From Telmatospirillum sp. (GTDB lineage Bacteria; Pseudomonadota; Alphaproteobacteria; Rhodospirillales; Magnetospirillaceae): a stretch of 33,372 nucleotides of DNA. Positions 1 to 7,063 of this stretch are shown piece by piece. The notes beneath the pieces were generated by a model that made no database searches, was not told where the DNA came from, and was given only the letters and a program-made list of their open reading frames with translations. Position numbers and translations under genes: made by a program. Each line of letters starts with the position of its first letter. The first letter of the stretch is position 1. Location: positions 1 through 33,372 of the forward strand of contig JARLJB010000079.1 of assembly GCA_031291415.1 (NCBI GenBank), read 5' to 3'.

Positions 1-89
1 CGTCTCTGCCGGTGTTGCCGCCCAAAGCGGCAAGAAATGCTGTCGAGATTTGGTTGCTTGCCGGCTCCGCCGGCACACCGGCAGAGACG
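1..89. repeat. inverted repeat at left window edge
   Basis: The first 15 bases (CGTCTCTGCCGGTGT) are the exact reverse complement of 75-89, and the inner sequence is also GC-rich and partly self-complementary. It lies downstream of the stop of the DMT transporter gene, so it could act as a bidirectional terminator-like hairpin, but no T tract is visible. Its translated shadow resembles proline/alanine/threonine-rich dispersed repeats of proteobacterial genomes, so a dispersed palindromic repeat is more likely. It may extend beyond the window. Confidence 0.5.
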
Positions 90-165
90 CCGGTGCCACC
101 GAAGGGACAACGAACAAGGTTCCCACACCTAAGTCAGCGCCGATGCGCGAAAGCGGCAATGACGA

Positions 166-1095
166 CTACAAAATACCCGCAGTCGAACCTTTAAAGCGCC
201 TGACGACACGCTCTAGAAACCGGCCGGGGGAGAGAAGCGGCCCCAACTGTACGGCCAGCATGGCGGCGAGGATGGCGAGGCCACCAACCACCTGGGTCAG
301 GCTCATTCTCTCGCCGAGAAAGATCATGCCGCTCAACATGGTGAACAGGACCTCGCTGCTGAGCAGGATTGCGGCGTCGGCCGCGCCCGTATGGCGTTGC
401 ACGACGGCTTGCAGAGTGTAAGCGAGGCCAACCTCCAGAACGCCGATGAAGGCGATTTCCTTCCACGCCGCCACCAGCCCCGCCGCAATCGCCGGTTCGA
501 AAGCGGCAGCCCAGAGCGAGCAGATGGTGGCGCACACCAGATATTGGACAACCGCCAATACGGTCGGCAGGCCGGTCCGGTTGGAGCAATAGCCCACCAT
601 GATGATGTGCGCCGCCCAGAAAACGCTGCTGACAATGATCTGGGCGTCGCCCCAGCCGAAGGCCAGTTCGCCGCCACCGCTCATCAGGGTCGTGCCCAGC
701 ACCGACAGGGCCGCCGCCGGCCAGATGATGGGATGAGGTTTCTTGCGGAGAATGATCAGCTCGATCAGCGGGACCAGCGGCACGTAAAGTCCAGTCAGGA
801 AGCCGGTGTTGGCGACCGTGGTTTCCGCCACGCCCAGTTGCTGAGTGATCGAGGCGCCGCACATGATCAGGCCCGTCATCGCCATCATCGCCCAGTCCTT
901 GAGGCTGACCGCCGCCTGCCGGGCCCGCCAATGAAGGACCGCGACCGGCAGGACGACCAGGGCGCCCAAGAAAAGCCTGGCGGCGATGAACGTCGTCGGG
1001 CCGATATGATCGGCTGCGACTTTCTGAGCAACGAAGCCCACTCCCCAGATAACGGCGGTGAGAACCATCAGAGAATTGGCAGTGAGGCGGTTCAT
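166..1095 (-). CDS. DMT-superfamily transporter with two EamA domains
   Basis: This encodes a 309-residue, very hydrophobic inner-membrane protein with about ten predicted membrane segments in two homologous halves (EamA repeats, roughly residues 5-140 and 150-285). It begins with a segment reading MVLTAVIWGVGFVAQKVAAD, typical of drug/metabolite transporters. Family members export or import small metabolites; the substrate cannot be read from sequence. The ATG at 1095 is chosen because the first membrane segment begins about ten residues later. A perfect 23-bp inverted repeat lies 30-81 bases upstream of this start, so transcription may be controlled by a dedicated operator. The gene points away from its neighbours and appears monocistronic. 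Family confidence is high; specific role is unknown. Confidence 0.88.
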   Translation of the reverse strand: MNRLTANSLMVLTAVIWGVGFVAQKVAADHIGPTTFIAARLFLGALVVLPVAVLHWRARQAAVSLKDWAMMAMTGLIMCGASITQQLGVAETTVANTGFLTGLYVPLVPLIELIILRKKPHPIIWPAAALSVLGTTLMSGGGELAFGWGDAQIIVSSVFWAAHIIMVGYCSNRTGLPTVLAVVQYLVCATICSLWAAAFEPAIAAGLVAAWKEIAFIGVLEVGLAYTLQAVVQRHTGAADAAILLSSEVLFTMLSGMIFLGERMSLTQVVGGLAILAAMLAVQLGPLLSPGRFLERVVRRFKGSTAGIL

Positions 1096-1403
1096 CGGCG
1101 TGTCTTTGCGGAAGGGGCGGACCTTCCACCCATTATGTGATCATATTTACAGTAATATGATCACATAATGGGTGGATTAATCAAGCTCCCGGCGCATAGT
1201 CTTTCGGCAACAGGAGTGTCGCGCGGTGGGGCTTCCTGTTCCAATGCCATTATCATTAACTAATTGAAATATATATAATAAATACTATTTTCTCAAAAAG
1301 ACGCAACGCCGGTGTCGGATTTTCTCCGACAGACTCCATCCTCATTCGATAAATTAGAGAGAGATTCTGACGCGAGAATTCCCAATTATTTGATCACATA
1401 TCC
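1096..1403. other. intergenic region, 308 bases, no gene seen
   Basis: No plausible coding sequence is seen. The region holds the 23-bp inverted repeat (1125-1176), an AT-rich stretch at 1258-1300, a small hairpin TGTCGG/CCGACA at 1313-1331 lacking a T tract, and an isolated TGATCACATA half-site at 1391-1400 just past the stop of the next minus-strand gene. Confidence 0.6.
1125..1176. promoter_or_regulatory. perfect 23-bp inverted repeat upstream of DMT gene
   Basis: Arms 1125-1147 and 1154-1176 are perfect reverse complements separated by six bases (TACAGT). The inner arms are AT-rich and contain TGTGATCA; the outer arms are CCACCC/GGGTGG. The element lies where the promoter of the minus-strand DMT gene should be and has no following T tract, so an operator is preferred over a terminator. 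A single half-site, TGATCACATA, recurs at 1391-1400. The binding protein is unknown, and no regulator gene lies next to it in the window. Confidence 0.6.
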
Positions 1404-1940
1404 TTAACGGGCTATCGCCCAGACGATCTTGGCGCCATCGCCCGACAGATGGCACATCTCGGTCAGCTTTGCGGTCGACAGGCGGGCGGCGAACGTACTG
1501 TTTACGGTGACTTGGCCTTTCTGTGCCAGCAGCCACGATGTCTCGACACAGATCTTAGGGGGAATTTTCTCGGCGACGACCGTTACTCCGTCGGGGCGCC
1601 GGACCACCGAGAGAGTGCCGCCGAACCTGTGGTGAGTCATGCCATTGCCGTCGGCCGCCGCTTGAATTTCAGCGGTCAGGAGCTCCGCGGCGGTCGGCGG
1701 TCCGCGCCCGCCCGGACCCGCCAAAAGCAAACCCCCGCCCGCCAGACATGACAGAAGGACGGCGAGTGCAATCCAGAAGCCGTGATGCGGTTCGCCGTCG
1801 GGGTCGGGCGTGCGATGTCCGGACGACCGTCGCGCCGGCCGGTGCGGCGGACCGGAATGATGGGATGTCGACCCTTGTGACACAACAGCAGCAGTAAAAT
1901 GCGGCGTCGGGTGAAATGGCAAGAAGACTGGGCTCGTCAT
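1404..1940 (-). CDS. hypothetical membrane-anchored protein
   Basis: I do not recognise this family with confidence. The 178-residue product has a Pro/His/Arg-rich N-terminal part of about 50 residues, one hydrophobic segment (residues about 53-73, starting GFWIALAVLLSCLAGG) and a soluble C-terminal domain of about 100 residues. Two cysteines in the last 50 residues bracket a VTVNSTF segment, and the end reads KIVWAIAR. A hydrophobic stretch after a Gly-Phe pair, together with a Cys-bounded C-terminal loop, faintly recalls type IVb pilin-like proteins. However, the conserved Glu at position 5 of mature pilins is absent, so this is only a hint. ATG 1940 is preferred; GTG 1943 is adjacent, and a strong GGGAGGG ribosome site lies just upstream of both. 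The upstream spacer is AT-rich and palindromic. Confidence 0.6.
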   Translation of the reverse strand: MTSPVFLPFHPTPHFTAAVVSQGSTSHHSGPPHRPARRSSGHRTPDPDGEPHHGFWIALAVLLSCLAGGGLLLAGPGGRGPPTAAELLTAEIQAAADGNGMTHHRFGGTLSVVRRPDGVTVVAEKIPPKICVETSWLLAQKGQVTVNSTFAARLSTAKLTEMCHLSGDGAKIVWAIAR

Positions 1941-2013
1941 CACGAAGCCCTCCCATATAAATGGGCCTTAGACTTATATTATATTCGAAATCTACATTTC
2001 AAGTAACTGAAAA

Positions 2014-2029
2014 GTAAGTAATTACTTAC
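2014..2029. promoter_or_regulatory. 16-bp perfect palindrome, possible operator
   Basis: GTAAGTAATTACTTAC at 2014-2029 is a perfect palindrome in the AT-rich divergent spacer between the minus-strand hypothetical gene and the plus-strand SCP2 gene. It lies about 75 bases upstream of the former start, a position and shape typical of a dimeric repressor operator. No promoter element can be assigned with certainty. Confidence 0.4.
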
Positions 2030-2035
2030 AATTTT

Positions 2036-2056
2036 ACATAAATATTTTATTTATGT
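2036..2056. promoter_or_regulatory. second AT-rich inverted repeat, possible operator
   Basis: ACATAAATA (2036-2044) and TATTTATGT (2048-2056) are perfect 9-base arms separated by TTT. The element sits seven bases from the 16-bp palindrome in the same divergent spacer, so the two could form a compound control region. It could also be a small hairpin with no regulatory meaning. Confidence 0.35.
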
Positions 2057-2192
2057 TGGCGCAGCGCACATCGATTCCGATTCTTAAGGCTGGATTTTCA
2101 AAATCCGTCGCTCGATCGGAGTGATGGAACCACTCCCCAATCAGTTGCAAAAAACCTTCTGGCCGCCATCTTGACATTTGTCGCATGCAGGC

Positions 2193-2206
2193 TGACGTAT
2201 ACGTTA
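2193..2206 (+). promoter_or_regulatory. TGACGTATA-type operator before SCP2 gene
   Basis: TGACGTATACGTTA contains the perfect palindrome ACGTATACGT (2195-2204), 34 bases upstream of the SCP2 start. A TTGACA at 2171-2176 could be the -35 element, in which case the operator overlaps the -10 region. The same core is found upstream of fadL and merR. It resembles the palindromic ACGT-containing sites of LiuR-type MerR regulators, and the adjacent merR gene (6668-7063) is the natural candidate. This assignment is an inference. Confidence 0.5.
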
Positions 2207-2239
2207 ACTAAGAGCCCATAGCGGTGGGAGGAAAGAGGG

Positions 2240-2539
2240 ATGTCGGAAGAGAATATCGAGGAAAAGCTGAAGGCCGCATTGCCACAGCTCGCAAATCTGA
2301 GCGCTGTAGTCAAATTTGACCTCGGCGATGCGGGGCAGTGGCTGATCGATGGACGGCTCTCGACACCATTGCTTAGTCAAGAGGATGCCGATGCCGAATG
2401 CACGATCCTGATCAGCGCCGACAACCTGACAAAACTGCTTGATGGGCGCTTGGACCCGATGCTGGCCTATACCCTTGGAAAGATCAAGGTGCGAGGCTCC
2501 ATGGGGGTCGCCATGAAACTCGTTTCAGCGATCGGGTGA
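2240..2539 (+). CDS. SCP2 sterol-binding domain protein
   Basis: This encodes a 99-residue protein consisting of a single SCP2-like (sterol carrier protein 2) domain. The features are an N-terminal helix (MSEENIEEKLKAALPQL), strands around VVKFDLGDAGQWLIDG and ECTILISADNLTKLLDG, and the conserved C-terminal element LAYTLGKIKVRGSMGVAMKL. SCP2 domains bind acyl-CoAs, sterols or other lipids in the cytoplasm. A ribosome site (GGAGGAAAGAGGG) precedes ATG 2240. The gene is translationally coupled to the downstream DUF6134 gene by overlap and carries the TGACGTATA motif upstream. With the nearby fadL and fadD genes this suggests a role as intracellular carrier for imported acyl chains. The fold is recognised well; the ligand is unknown. 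Confidence 0.85.
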   Translation: MSEENIEEKLKAALPQLANLSAVVKFDLGDAGQWLIDGRLSTPLLSQEDADAECTILISADNLTKLLDGRLDPMLAYTLGKIKVRGSMGVAMKLVSAIG

Positions 2540-3177
2540 CGGCGATGAGCTTGTTATCCCGTCATTTCCTGGTGGCCGTGGCCGGCCTGGCATCGGGACT
2601 TTCGTCCGGTCCGGCGGCGGCCGAGCCGATATCCTATGTCATCCTCAAGGAGGGGCAGCCGATCGGTCACGAGACGGTGACAATCGATCGCCAGGGCGAT
2701 CTGACCACCGTTCAGGTTCAGACCGAAACGCGCGTCAAGGTGCTGTTCCTCGATTTCCACTACCACCATCAGCGCGTTGAAACCTGGCGCGCCGGACGGC
2801 TGGAATCGATGGTTGCCGATACCGACGACGACGGCGCCATCCACCATATCGAAGTGTCGCATCCGGGCCAGTCGGTTCGTCTGACGGTCGACGGCACGAC
2901 CCGTGAAACGGCAGGCGACGCTCTGCCGCTGACCTTGTGGGGCAAGGCCATCATCGACCATGGCAATCTCTACAGCATCGTCGACGCCGAGCCCTATCGG
3001 GTGACGATCGCCGCTCTCGGCAAGTCCACTCTGGCCTTGGGTGGTCGAGAGATGGCTGCTGAACATTACCGGATGACCGGCGACGTCGATCGCGATCTAT
3101 GGTTCGGATCCGATGGCCTGTTGCTCAAGGTTGCCTTCGAACGGCGTGGATATCCCATTGAAATAGTAAGGGAATAG
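2536..3177 (+). CDS. DUF6134 family periplasmic protein
   Basis: The product has about 210 residues with an N-terminal signal peptide (MSLLSRHFLVAVAGLASG, cleavage probably after AAAEP). A beta-rich domain follows: SYVILKEGQPIGHETVTI, then TETRVKVLFLDFHYHHQRVETW, and a C-terminal DRDLWFGSDGLLLKVAFERRG. This pattern is typical of DUF6134, a family of exported proteins of unknown function. GTG 2536 overlaps the SCP2 stop codon; ATG 2545 gives a protein three residues shorter and an equally good signal peptide, and neither has a strong ribosome site. The position between an SCP2 protein and a FadL porin, with shared operator-like motifs, suggests a periplasmic lipid-related task. This is inference; no catalytic motif is visible. 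Confidence 0.8.
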   Translation: MTAMSLLSRHFLVAVAGLASGLSSGPAAAEPISYVILKEGQPIGHETVTIDRQGDLTTVQVQTETRVKVLFLDFHYHHQRVETWRAGRLESMVADTDDDGAIHHIEVSHPGQSVRLTVDGTTRETAGDALPLTLWGKAIIDHGNLYSIVDAEPYRVTIAALGKSTLALGGREMAAEHYRMTGDVDRDLWFGSDGLLLKVAFERRGYPIEIVRE

Positions 3178-3195
3178 TCTGACCCGTCTTATGCC

Positions 3196-3240
3196 TAACG
3201 TATACATGTTGACGTATAGGTGTATGACTTGACGTATTCG
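3196..3240 (+). promoter_or_regulatory. triple TGACGTATA-type motif upstream of fadL
   Basis: Three copies of the core occur in tandem: TAACGTATAC (3196-3205), TGACGTATA (3210-3218) and TGACGTATT (3230-3238). The second and third copies begin with TTGACG and could themselves act as -35 elements; TCAAAT at 3252-3257 lies 17 bases after the third. The fadL start is 67 bases downstream of the last copy. The repetition of one core at three promoters in this locus argues for a common regulator. Confidence 0.5.
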
Positions 3241-3306
3241 TTTTTAATGAGTCAAATTTGAAACAACAACGGCCGGAAAACCGGACCGAAGAATTGGGAG
3301 TCGGAA

Positions 3307-4794
3307 ATGTCCTTAAGCACGCGTAATGCCACGCTCGTTTCTTGTCTGGGTCTTGCGGTTGTCTGTGGTTTGGCCGGTCAGGCCCGCGCCGCCGGATTCG
3401 CCTTGCGCGAGCAGAGCGCTGAAGGTTTGGGCGATGCCTTCGCCGGTCAGACGGCAAAGGCCTATAACGCCAGCACAGTCTTTTACAATCCGGCCGGCAT
3501 GACCAACCTTACCGGCAGCGAAGTGGCGGGGACCACCACCTGGATTGCTCCAGAGTCGACCTTCAAGGGAAGCAACAGCAACGTGATCGGCGGCAATGTG
3601 GCCGGGCGTGACAATGTCAATGCCATCAAAGCGGCAGCCATCGGTTCGGTGTTCGGTGTGTGGGATGCCAGTCCCGATTGGAAGTTCGGCGTCGCCGTGG
3701 CCACGCCTTTCGGGATGCGTTCCGACTACAAGGTGAATTGGGTCGGTCGCTACCAGGCATTGGCCTCCGACGTGACCGACGTCGATTTTTCGGTGGTCGG
3801 CGCCTATCGGATCAACGACCATCTGTCGATTGGCGGCGGTCCGCGCTTCGATTATCTGAAGGCCCGGCTGAGCCAGGCCATCAACTTCAATGCGGTCGGT
3901 CTGCAGGCGGCCCAGCAATATGCCACCGGCGCCAGGCAAGCCGCGGCCGCCGCCACGCAGTTGCAGGCCGCGGCAACCCAGGCGGCCGCCGCCGGCCAAG
4001 CCGCGACGGCTGCCGCTTACGCGGCGCAGGCGACGTCCTACGCGGCGCAGGCCCAGACGCTGGCCTCCGATGCGCAGACGACGGCCAGCTGGGGTGACGG
4101 CCTCGGCAAGGTGGAAGGCGACGATTACGGCGTCGGCTACAATCTGGGCGTCCTTTACGAGTTCAATAAGAACACCCGTGTCGGCCTCGACTACCGGTCG
4201 CGTTCGGCCCATACCCTGTCGGGAACCGTCAACAATCAGACTCCCGCGAGCCTGTCGCTGGCCGGCGCGGCAACCGCCGGGCTGTTCATCAATCAGAACG
4301 CCACCGCCAAGATCACACTGCCCGACAGCCTCAACCTCGGTTTCTATCACGACATCAACAGCCGCTGGGCGATCCTGTCGGATATCCAATGGACCCATTG
4401 GGGGCTGTTCAAGCAGTTGAACGTGATCGGCGCCAACGGCCAGGCGATCAGCTCGACCAACGAGAACTGGCAGGACACCTGGTTCGCCTCGCTGGGAGCG
4501 CATTACAAGATCGACAGTCAATGGATGGTGCACGGCGGTGTCGCCTATGACCTGTCGCCGATCAAAAATGATCAATACCGCACGGCGCGCATCCCCGATT
4601 CCAACCGCTATTGGCTGTCGGCCGGTGCCTCCTATGTCATTTCTCCGGCGACCGAACTTCACCTCGGCTACACCCATATCTTTGCCGACAAGGCCAACAT
4701 CAAGGAGACGGCCAACTCTCTGGCCGGCGTCCTGAACGGCAGCTACAGCAATAGCGTCGATATCGTCAGCAGCAGCTTCGTTCTGCGTTTCTGA
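3307..4794 (+). CDS. fadL: OmpP1/FadL family outer-membrane lipid porin
   Basis: This is a 495-residue outer-membrane beta-barrel of the FadL family, which lets long-chain fatty acids and other hydrophobic compounds across the outer membrane. The signal peptide covers residues 1-28 (ending ARAAG). It is followed by the family signature GFALREQSAEGLGDAFAG, the N-terminal hatch region, and then alternating amphipathic strands to a terminal Phe (SFVLRF), the usual outer-membrane protein ending. Residues about 197-261 form a low-complexity Ala/Gln-rich, probably helical insertion that makes this protein longer than Escherichia coli FadL. ATG 3307 has a GGGAG ribosome site. The gene lies directly upstream of an acyl-CoA ligase gene and behind three TGACGTATA motifs, consistent with fatty-acid-responsive control. 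The true substrate range is unknown. Confidence 0.9.
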   Translation: MSLSTRNATLVSCLGLAVVCGLAGQARAAGFALREQSAEGLGDAFAGQTAKAYNASTVFYNPAGMTNLTGSEVAGTTTWIAPESTFKGSNSNVIGGNVAGRDNVNAIKAAAIGSVFGVWDASPDWKFGVAVATPFGMRSDYKVNWVGRYQALASDVTDVDFSVVGAYRINDHLSIGGGPRFDYLKARLSQAINFNAVGLQAAQQYATGARQAAAAATQLQAAATQAAAAGQAATAAAYAAQATSYAAQAQTLASDAQTTASWGDGLGKVEGDDYGVGYNLGVLYEFNKNTRVGLDYRSRSAHTLSGTVNNQTPASLSLAGAATAGLFINQNATAKITLPDSLNLGFYHDINSRWAILSDIQWTHWGLFKQLNVIGANGQAISSTNENWQDTWFASLGAHYKIDSQWMVHGGVAYDLSPIKNDQYRTARIPDSNRYWLSAGASYVISPATELHLGYTHIFADKANIKETANSLAGVLNGSYSNSVDIVSSSFVLRF

Positions 4795-4865
4795 CGGTTG
4801 AGAACCGACCGGGGAGGGGCTTTCGCTTTCGGCGGAAGACCCCACCCCAGCCAGGAGGATCATCG

Positions 4866-6539
4866 ATGCACGATACTATCGATTGGCAGACGCCAATTGC
4901 CGTCAAGTCGGTCGGCGCCATCCTGGACGAGACGGTCCGTCTCTTCCCGGATCGCCCTGGCCTTGATTTTCTCGGCCGCCGCACGACCTATGGCGAACTC
5001 GGCCGTCTGGTCGACTTCGCTGCCCGGGGCTTTCAGCAGCTCGGGGTTCGCAAAGGCGTGAAAGTCGGGATCTGTCTGCCCAACACGCCCTATTTCGTAA
5101 TCTGTTACTACGCCGTGCTGAAGGCGGGCGGCACCGTGGTCAATTTCAATCCGCTCTATGTCGAGCGGGAGATCGCCCACCAGATCGAGGACAGCGGCAC
5201 CACCATCATGGTGACCCTCGATCTTCGGCAGATCTATCCCAAGGTCGCCGCCATGCTCGACACCACCTGTCTCGAGAAGGTGGTGATCTGTCCGATGGCC
5301 GATGTTCTTCCAGCGGTCCAGGGCCTGCTGTTCCAGGTATTGAAACGGTCCGAACTGGCCGACGTGCCGGCCGAGGATCTGCGCCATGTCACCTTTGCCC
5401 GATTGATCGCCAACGATGGGCGTTTGAAGCCGGTCGAGATCGACCCGAAAACCGATATCGCCGTCTTGCAATATACCGGGGGCACGACCGGCCTGCCGAA
5501 GGGAGCCGTGCTGACGCACGCCAATATCACTGCCAATACCGAACAGCTGAGCCGCTGGGTGCCGGAGATCGAACGCGGACAAGAACGCATGCTCTGCGTG
5601 CTGCCGCTGTTCCATGTGTTCGCGATGACGGTGGGGATGAATCTCGGGATCGCCTTCGGCGCCGAACTGATTCTTCTGCCGCGGTTCGATCTCGAGCAAG
5701 TGGTGAAATGCATCGCCCGCAAACGTCCGACGCTGTTTCCCGGGGTGCCGACCATCTACACGGCGATCAATGGCGCGGCCGAGAAGGGTGGATGGGATCT
5801 CTCGTCGATCCGCTGCTGCATTTCCGGCGGCGCGCCGCTGCCCATCGAGGTCCGTAGCCGCTTCGAACAGTTGACCGGTTGTTTCCTCGTTGAAGGTTAT
5901 GGCTTGAGCGAGGCCTCGCCGGTTGTCACCTGCAATCCGTTCCGTGCCGTCAAGGCGGGGTCGGTCGGCGTCCCGCTGCCGGGAACGACGGTGGAGATCC
6001 GCGCTCCGCACGATCCGACCGAGGTCCTGGCGCAAGGCGAAAAGGGTGAGATTTGCGTCCGTGGTCCGCAGGTGATGGCCGGCTATTGGCAAAGGCCGGT
6101 GGACACCGAACAGATCTTCATCGATGGCGCGCTGCGGACCGGCGATATCGGTTATGTCGACGAAGATGGCTACCTGTTCCTCGTCGACCGCATCAAGGAC
6201 GTCATCATCAGCGGCGGCTACAACATCTATCCGCGCGTCATCGAAGAGGCGCTCTACCAACACCCCTCGGTGGCCGAGGCGGTCGTCATCGCGGTTCCCG
6301 ATCCCTATCGCGGACAGGCTCCCAAGGCATTCGTCAGATTGCGCGACGGCCAAAAGACGACTCCTGAGGAATTGCGGCAGTTTCTCGCCGGCTATATCTC
6401 GCGCATCGAATTGCCGAAGGCCATCGAGATCAGAGACGTTCTGCCCAAGACGATGGTCGGCAAGCTGTCGAAAAAAGAACTGGTGGCGGAAGAAGAGGCG
6501 AAAGCCGCCGCCGGCGGATCGCTCGACAAGGCCTCCTGA
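4866..6539 (+). CDS. fadD: long-chain acyl-CoA synthetase
   Basis: This 557-residue AMP-forming ligase activates fatty acids with ATP and CoA, the step that traps acyl chains inside the cell before beta-oxidation. The adenylate-forming P-loop-like motif YTGGTTGLPKG is at residues 203-213. The second core motif GYGLSEASP and the hinge region RTGDIGYVDEDGYLFLVDRIKD are present, as is the C-terminal lysine region (LPKTMVGKLSKKEL), so all core motifs look intact. The length is usual for FadD. AGGAGG precedes ATG 4866 at good spacing. The gene is 71 bases downstream of fadL with no clear terminator between, so co-transcription is likely. Chain-length preference cannot be deduced. Confidence 0.92.
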   Translation: MHDTIDWQTPIAVKSVGAILDETVRLFPDRPGLDFLGRRTTYGELGRLVDFAARGFQQLGVRKGVKVGICLPNTPYFVICYYAVLKAGGTVVNFNPLYVEREIAHQIEDSGTTIMVTLDLRQIYPKVAAMLDTTCLEKVVICPMADVLPAVQGLLFQVLKRSELADVPAEDLRHVTFARLIANDGRLKPVEIDPKTDIAVLQYTGGTTGLPKGAVLTHANITANTEQLSRWVPEIERGQERMLCVLPLFHVFAMTVGMNLGIAFGAELILLPRFDLEQVVKCIARKRPTLFPGVPTIYTAINGAAEKGGWDLSSIRCCISGGAPLPIEVRSRFEQLTGCFLVEGYGLSEASPVVTCNPFRAVKAGSVGVPLPGTTVEIRAPHDPTEVLAQGEKGEICVRGPQVMAGYWQRPVDTEQIFIDGALRTGDIGYVDEDGYLFLVDRIKDVIISGGYNIYPRVIEEALYQHPSVAEAVVIAVPDPYRGQAPKAFVRLRDGQKTTPEELRQFLAGYISRIELPKAIEIRDVLPKTMVGKLSKKELVAEEEAKAAAGGSLDKAS

Positions 6540-6600
6540 ATCAGACCGCACCAATTCTGCTTTGCCAACGGAGACGATCATGAGTATTTTGTGCGCCGGA

Positions 6601-6642
6601 AAGATGACGTATAGGAGAGCTTTCAGCTCTTCACGTCATCTT
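6601..6642. promoter_or_regulatory. dyad with TGACGT ends upstream of merR
   Basis: AAGATGACGT (6601-6610) and ACGTCATCTT (6633-6642) are perfect 10-base inverted arms, with a nested AGAGCT/AGCTCT pair inside. TGACGTATA (6605-6613) is the same core found before the SCP2 and fadL genes. The dyad lies 26 bases upstream of the merR start and could be an autoregulatory operator. The right arm is followed by a short T run (TTTT to 6644), so it might alternatively serve as a terminator after fadD. Both readings fit the position. Confidence 0.5.
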
Positions 6643-6667
6643 TTGCACGCACGCGAGGAGCGTTGGC

Positions 6668-7063
6668 ATGGAAAAGATCTATTCGGTCACCGAACTGGCC
6701 CGGGACCTCGGCGTGACACCCAGAACCATCCGATTCTACGAGGACCAGGGGCTGATCTCACCGCAGCGGGCCGGCAATACGCGGGTCTATTCCTATCGCG
6801 ACCGGGCCAGGATGATTCTCATTCTGCGCGGCAAACGCCTGGGCTTTACGCTTCGGGACATCAAAGAATTTCTCGATCTCTATGTGGTGGACACCACGCA
6901 GGTCGAGCAATTGCAGCTGCTTGCCACCAAGGTGCGGACCCGGATCACCTCGCTCGAAGAGCAACGCCAAGCCGTGGAACAGACTTTGACCGAGCTCAAG
7001 GACGTCGAGCAGATGACGCTCGATGCCCTGGCGGCCAAGCGGAAACATTCGATCCCCGCCTGA
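6668..7063 (+). CDS. MerR-family regulator, LiuR-like
   Basis: This is a 131-residue transcription factor. Residues 4-70 form the winged helix-turn-helix typical of MerR proteins (YSVTELARDLGVTPRTIRFYEDQGLI, then TRVYSYRDRARM). Residues about 76-120 form a long coiled-coil dimerisation helix rich in Glu and Leu. The protein contains no cysteine, so metal or thiol sensing as in MerR/CueR/SoxR is unlikely. In proteobacteria, MerR proteins of this type (LiuR) control branched-chain amino acid and fatty-acid catabolism. The location between acyl-CoA ligase and the beta-oxidation genes, with TGACGTATA motifs before SCP2, fadL and its own gene, supports such a role. GAGGAG precedes ATG 6668. Target assignment is inferred. 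Confidence 0.88.
   Translation: MEKIYSVTELARDLGVTPRTIRFYEDQGLISPQRAGNTRVYSYRDRARMILILRGKRLGFTLRDIKEFLDLYVVDTTQVEQLQLLATKVRTRITSLEEQRQAVEQTLTELKDVEQMTLDALAAKRKHSIPA

Noticed and set aside
2065-2145. tRNA-like anticodon arm TGGATTTTCAAAATCCG, which would place a UCA anticodon (selenocysteine-like)
   Set aside because: No GGTTCGANTCC T-arm, acceptor stem or CCA follows, so only a simple palindrome is supported.
3313-6581. Long minus-strand open frames opposite fadL (516 codons) and fadD (573 codons)
   Set aside because: They mirror strongly recognised plus-strand genes, have no family resemblance and are typical shadows of high-GC codon use.
6580-6667. ATG at 6580 with a GGAG site, a possible leader peptide before merR
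   Set aside because: The frame runs on, out of phase, through merR with no regulatory codon run; it shows no sign of selection beyond the hairpin it crosses.
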